Positions 15,062 through 17,563 of a stretch of 17,563 bases of DNA are shown piece after piece. The notes under the pieces are model-generated. The model did no database searches. It was not told the DNA's origin and saw nothing but the letters and a program-made list of their open reading frames with translations. Every line of letters begins with the position of its first letter. The first letter of the stretch is position 1. Source of the stretch: Lachnospiraceae bacterium (GTDB lineage Bacteria; Bacillota; Clostridia; Lachnospirales; Lachnospiraceae); contig SFDP01000045.1 in assembly GCA_004558185.1 (NCBI GenBank), positions 1 to 17,563 on the forward strand. The letters run 5' to 3'. Both the position numbers and the translations under genes were made by a program.

Positions 15062-15646
15062 ATGGAATTTAGAGAAAAGGAAATTTTGCGATTGCGGCAG
15101 CAGGGAATAGAGGAAAAATATCACAGCATTTATGACAGCTATGTGTTTATTGGTCGGCAATACATAGAATTTACTATGCAGGATATTTATCCACCCGTGG
15201 TAAGGATTATGCTGCCAAAGTTTTTTATGGATATGCCATCTACATTGGCAAAGCAAAAATATCCATCAGAGCACAGACCCACAGTGATTAAAACCAGCCC
15301 GGATCTGTCTATTAATTTTGCCTTCCAATATTTTGAAAAAAATATAGCGGAGGAAGATATTCCCAAGGCGGCTCGATATTACTACAGTATGTTCCAAAAG
15401 TGTTATCCAGGCTATGATTATCTGGACTTTGATCAATGCTTTCGAGGGGATAAAGATGAAGTATTGGCCTGGTATATTTACAGCAACCCAACCATCACCG
15501 ATGTAGTATTTAACGTTCACGCTTTTATGGCAGTTGAAGGACATTTATTGCAGGGCATATTTAACGCACCGGAGAAATCTTTTTATGAATGGAAACCATA
15601 TATTACTGAAATATTTAAGTCCGTAACCTCAGCCAGAGATAACTAA
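15062..15646 (+). CDS. DcrB/Eag-like putative effector adaptor
   Basis: The 194-residue protein starts at ATG 15062, placed 6 bases after AAAGGGGG (15048-15055); a GTG at 15038 would add eight residues without a good site. The pattern resembles DcrB/PsbP-like (DUF1795) proteins: a P..F......KYPSEHRPTVIKTS opening, FAFQYF strand, a middle loop with YYYSMFQKCYPGYDYLD, then ITDVVFNVHAF strand, GHLLQGIFNAP and a final WKPYITEIFKSV helix. DUF1795 proteins (EagR) act as T6SS chaperones that hold PAAR effectors and load them onto VgrG. Its place between the PAAR-like gene and the VgrG-like gene fits that job. The fold call is from pattern only. Confidence 0.55.
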   Translation: MEFREKEILRLRQQGIEEKYHSIYDSYVFIGRQYIEFTMQDIYPPVVRIMLPKFFMDMPSTLAKQKYPSEHRPTVIKTSPDLSINFAFQYFEKNIAEEDIPKAARYYYSMFQKCYPGYDYLDFDQCFRGDKDEVLAWYIYSNPTITDVVFNVHAFMAVEGHLLQGIFNAPEKSFYEWKPYITEIFKSVTSARDN

Positions 15647-15662
15647 AACAGGAGGAAATGCA

Positions 15663-17297
15663 ATGATAGCGGAGCAGATTAGAGTTACCCCGTTTAACCT
15701 GAGCAGGATTATTAGCTGTGAAATAAAAAAAGAACCTAATGAGCATGGGAAGGCATATGTGAAAGGCTACACGGATGCTCAAGATGAAGAAAGCTGTTTA
15801 CGGATGCTTTCCAAGGAAACCAGTGTTCAGATCGAAGCAATTGATGAATGTGGGCAAAGCAGAGTGATTTTTCATGGAAGAATAAAGGACAGTAAGATTG
15901 GGCGGGATAATCAGCTACTGATGGTAGAAATGAATCTGATTACTCATACCAGCTTAATGGATTTGGAAAAAAGGATCCGTGCCTTCCAGACACCGCAAAG
16001 AACTTATCAGAGTATTTTTGATACAGTTATGAAGGGTTATTTCAAGGGCGGCTGCATTTTAACTAAGGGGCAGGATGCGATTACAGAAGAATTTATCGTG
16101 CAATATCAGGAAACAGACTGGGAGTTCATTAAGCGTCTGGCCAGTCATTTGCAGACGGTAATTGTGCCGGAGGTGCAGACAGAAGGAGTAAAGGTGTATG
16201 TAGGGCTTCCTCAAAGAAGCAAGTGTATCCAATCAAATACCACTAGCTACAAGGCCTGTAAGTGGATTCAGGATTATCTCTATAAGCAGCAAAATCAGGT
16301 AGAGGGGCTACTGGAAGATGACGAACTATGCTATGAAATTCAGGAGCAGGAGATGATGGAATTAGGAGAGCAGATAGAGCTTTGGGGTAAAAAGTATTAT
16401 GTCGTAGGAACGAAAAGTTACCTTGACGGTCATCAGATGTGGAGCAACATTCTGTTAAAGAGGCAGAAGGGGGTAAGTGTACCCAAACAATATAATGACA
16501 GAATTGTAGGAGCTTCTATGGATGGAAGGATTATGGAGGTTCAGGAAGCACAGGTCAAAATAAAATTGTCAGCAGATGGAGCCGGTGAAGAGAAAAGATG
16601 GTTTCCCTTTTCTACAGTCTACTCCTCACCAGACGGAAGCGGGTGGTACTGTATGCCGGAGGTGGGAGATGAAATACGTTTATATTTTCCTACGATAAAG
16701 GAAAAGCACGCTTATGTTATCAGTGCGGTACATCTTCCGGTGAATGAGGGAAGTTTTAAAGCGGCACCTACAGGAGGCAGCAGTAGGGGAGGAGAAAGCA
16801 GATCAGGAGGATATAGTACAGGCAGCCCGGAAACATATAGCCATAGTGCAAGCGGCTCAGCGGGATATAGTGTGATGAGCGCAGAAGGATATAGTACAAG
16901 GCGTGCCGGAGAAGATACTATAGAGGAATCAGAAATCAAAAGTATGGATATACAGGGAGGAAGCAACCCAAAAAAGAATACTGGCAGCAAAATCCGATCC
17001 AATCCAAATGAAAAGATTATTCTTACTGAGACAGGAAAAATGGTTAAGTTGACTCCTACACAGATTCATTTGTCAAATGGTAAGGGACTGGACATTATTT
17101 TGGATGACCGCGAAGGAATAATGATCCTCAGCGATAAAATGGTCAACATTCGCTCCAATGAAATGGTCAACATAGCCAGCGGTACGGGAGTTGAGTTGGT
17201 TGGTATGAATAAGGTACAGTTAAGTCAAGGAAAAAGTACAATTATGCTGATAGAGGAGAAAGTAAGAGTTAGAGGCGCAGAGATACGTATGCAGTAG
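15663..17297 (+). CDS. VgrG-like spike protein (gp27/gp5 type)
   Basis: This 544-residue protein is the clearest structural gene. The N-terminal 270 residues have the gp27-like late-control-D layout, including TDWEFIKRLASHLQ. Next is a gp5-type OB fold (about 280-358) with RIVGASMDGRI and the hallmark GSGWYCMPEVGDEIRLYF (326-342). A Ser/Gly/Tyr-rich linker (about 364-425) follows. The last 95 residues (about 450-544) have short regular strands (LTPTQIHLSNGKG, MVNIRSNEMVNIASG) expected for the trimeric beta-prism that pierces membranes and carries the PAAR-like tip. Length is slightly less than typical VgrG (about 600-700). AGGAGG at 15650-15655 precedes the ATG at 15663; an ATG at 15658 in another frame stops at once. 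No extra C-terminal effector domain is visible. Confidence 0.85.
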   Translation: MIAEQIRVTPFNLSRIISCEIKKEPNEHGKAYVKGYTDAQDEESCLRMLSKETSVQIEAIDECGQSRVIFHGRIKDSKIGRDNQLLMVEMNLITHTSLMDLEKRIRAFQTPQRTYQSIFDTVMKGYFKGGCILTKGQDAITEEFIVQYQETDWEFIKRLASHLQTVIVPEVQTEGVKVYVGLPQRSKCIQSNTTSYKACKWIQDYLYKQQNQVEGLLEDDELCYEIQEQEMMELGEQIELWGKKYYVVGTKSYLDGHQMWSNILLKRQKGVSVPKQYNDRIVGASMDGRIMEVQEAQVKIKLSADGAGEEKRWFPFSTVYSSPDGSGWYCMPEVGDEIRLYFPTIKEKHAYVISAVHLPVNEGSFKAAPTGGSSRGGESRSGGYSTGSPETYSHSASGSAGYSVMSAEGYSTRRAGEDTIEESEIKSMDIQGGSNPKKNTGSKIRSNPNEKIILTETGKMVKLTPTQIHLSNGKGLDIILDDREGIMILSDKMVNIRSNEMVNIASGTGVELVGMNKVQLSQGKSTIMLIEEKVRVRGAEIRMQ

Positions 17298-17310
17298 GGG
17301 AGGTGAACGT

Positions 17311-17563
17311 ATGGGAAGTATAGCAACGGGAGAGCTTAAGCTGGAGGGACTCGAAGGGGTCATGCGAATCCTGTCCTTTTCTTTCTGGCAGGAGCCAGGC
17401 AAGCACGCTACAGCCAGGCTGGAAGCCCTGGCAGAGGAGGGGCTGGCAGAGGAGCCCGGGCTTTCCCAGCGGTGGATCAGGGTACTGGTGGGAGAGGCTG
17501 CAGATCCCCTGTTTTGCGGCAGACTAAGATGGATCGAGCAACAGCAGGTGAAGGGTAACCACC
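17311..17563 (+). CDS. Second VgrG-like protein, N-terminal part (runs off the window)
   Basis: An open frame starts at ATG 17311, 13 bases after the upstream stop and after GGGGAGGTG (17297-17305). It stays open for 84 codons to the window edge. Its beginning aligns with the start of the preceding spike: E28-P29...H32 with E24-P25...H28 there, and later the pattern IRVLVGEAADPLFCGRL with QIEAIDECGQSRVIFHGRI. It is therefore likely a second gp27-like or VgrG-like spike. G+C over 17341-17563 is about 61% by hand count, well above about 45% at the start of the neighbour, which suggests a different origin or recombination. Only the first 84 residues can be read, so the domain content is unknown. 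Confidence 0.65.
   Translation, partial: MGSIATGELKLEGLEGVMRILSFSFWQEPGKHATARLEALAEEGLAEEPGLSQRWIRVLVGEAADPLFCGRLRWIEQQQVKGNH

Noticed and set aside
1..17563. Prophage or R-type tailocin as the origin of the cluster
   Set aside because: No capsid, terminase, integrase, holin/lysin or tape-measure gene is visible, and FHA, PP2C and Hsp70-like genes are not phage hallmarks. The flanks could still change this view.

Overview
The window is one tightly packed, all-plus-strand gene cluster with gaps of at most about 100 bases. Several of its proteins point to a contractile injection system (CIS; type VI secretion or phage-tail-like) in a low-to-mid GC Gram-positive host. AGGAGG-type ribosome binding sites, two TTG starts, roughly 40-45% G+C and the protein style suggest a Clostridia/Lachnospiraceae-like gut Firmicute. 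That taxonomic guess is an inference and no marker gene is present.

Layout: (1) 1-2319 holds the tail end of an upstream gene, a TssC-like sheath candidate and two paralogous small tube candidates. These are closed by a clear intrinsic terminator at 2336-2366. (2) 2419-6775 is a signalling and assembly block: a J-domain protein, a membrane FHA protein, a zinc-ribbon plus FHA protein, a membrane PP2C phosphatase with intact metal ligands, and a membrane pseudo-PP2C with TPR-like repeats and a charged coiled-coil tail. (3) 6808-8829 holds two proteins I do not recognise. (4) 8855-11467 encodes a large Hsp70/actin-fold ATPase with a SAP-like N-terminus. (5) 11485-13481 holds two more unrecognised proteins and an Imm43/DUF1629-like protein. 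(6) 13485-17563 is the spike and cargo block: a protein with a central PAAR-like (DUF4280-type) domain, a DcrB/Eag-like putative adaptor, a VgrG-like spike, and the start of a second VgrG-like gene with much higher G+C.

Working model (inference): sheath and tube are made in excess because the terminator lowers read-through. The J-domain protein and the Hsp70-like ATPase help assembly or disassembly. FHA and PP2C proteins couple the machine to Ser/Thr phosphorylation, as the threonine phosphorylation pathway does in Proteobacterial T6SS. The VgrG-like/PAAR-like tip, loaded through the DcrB-like adaptor, carries the effector. No Ser/Thr kinase, ClpV-type ATPase or TssJ/L/M-type membrane complex is visible here, and a TssB partner could lie just upstream. 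The unrecognised proteins are the best candidates for baseplate parts. No stretch over 300 bases lacks a gene, and I saw no tRNA, rRNA, CRISPR array or insertion sequence.
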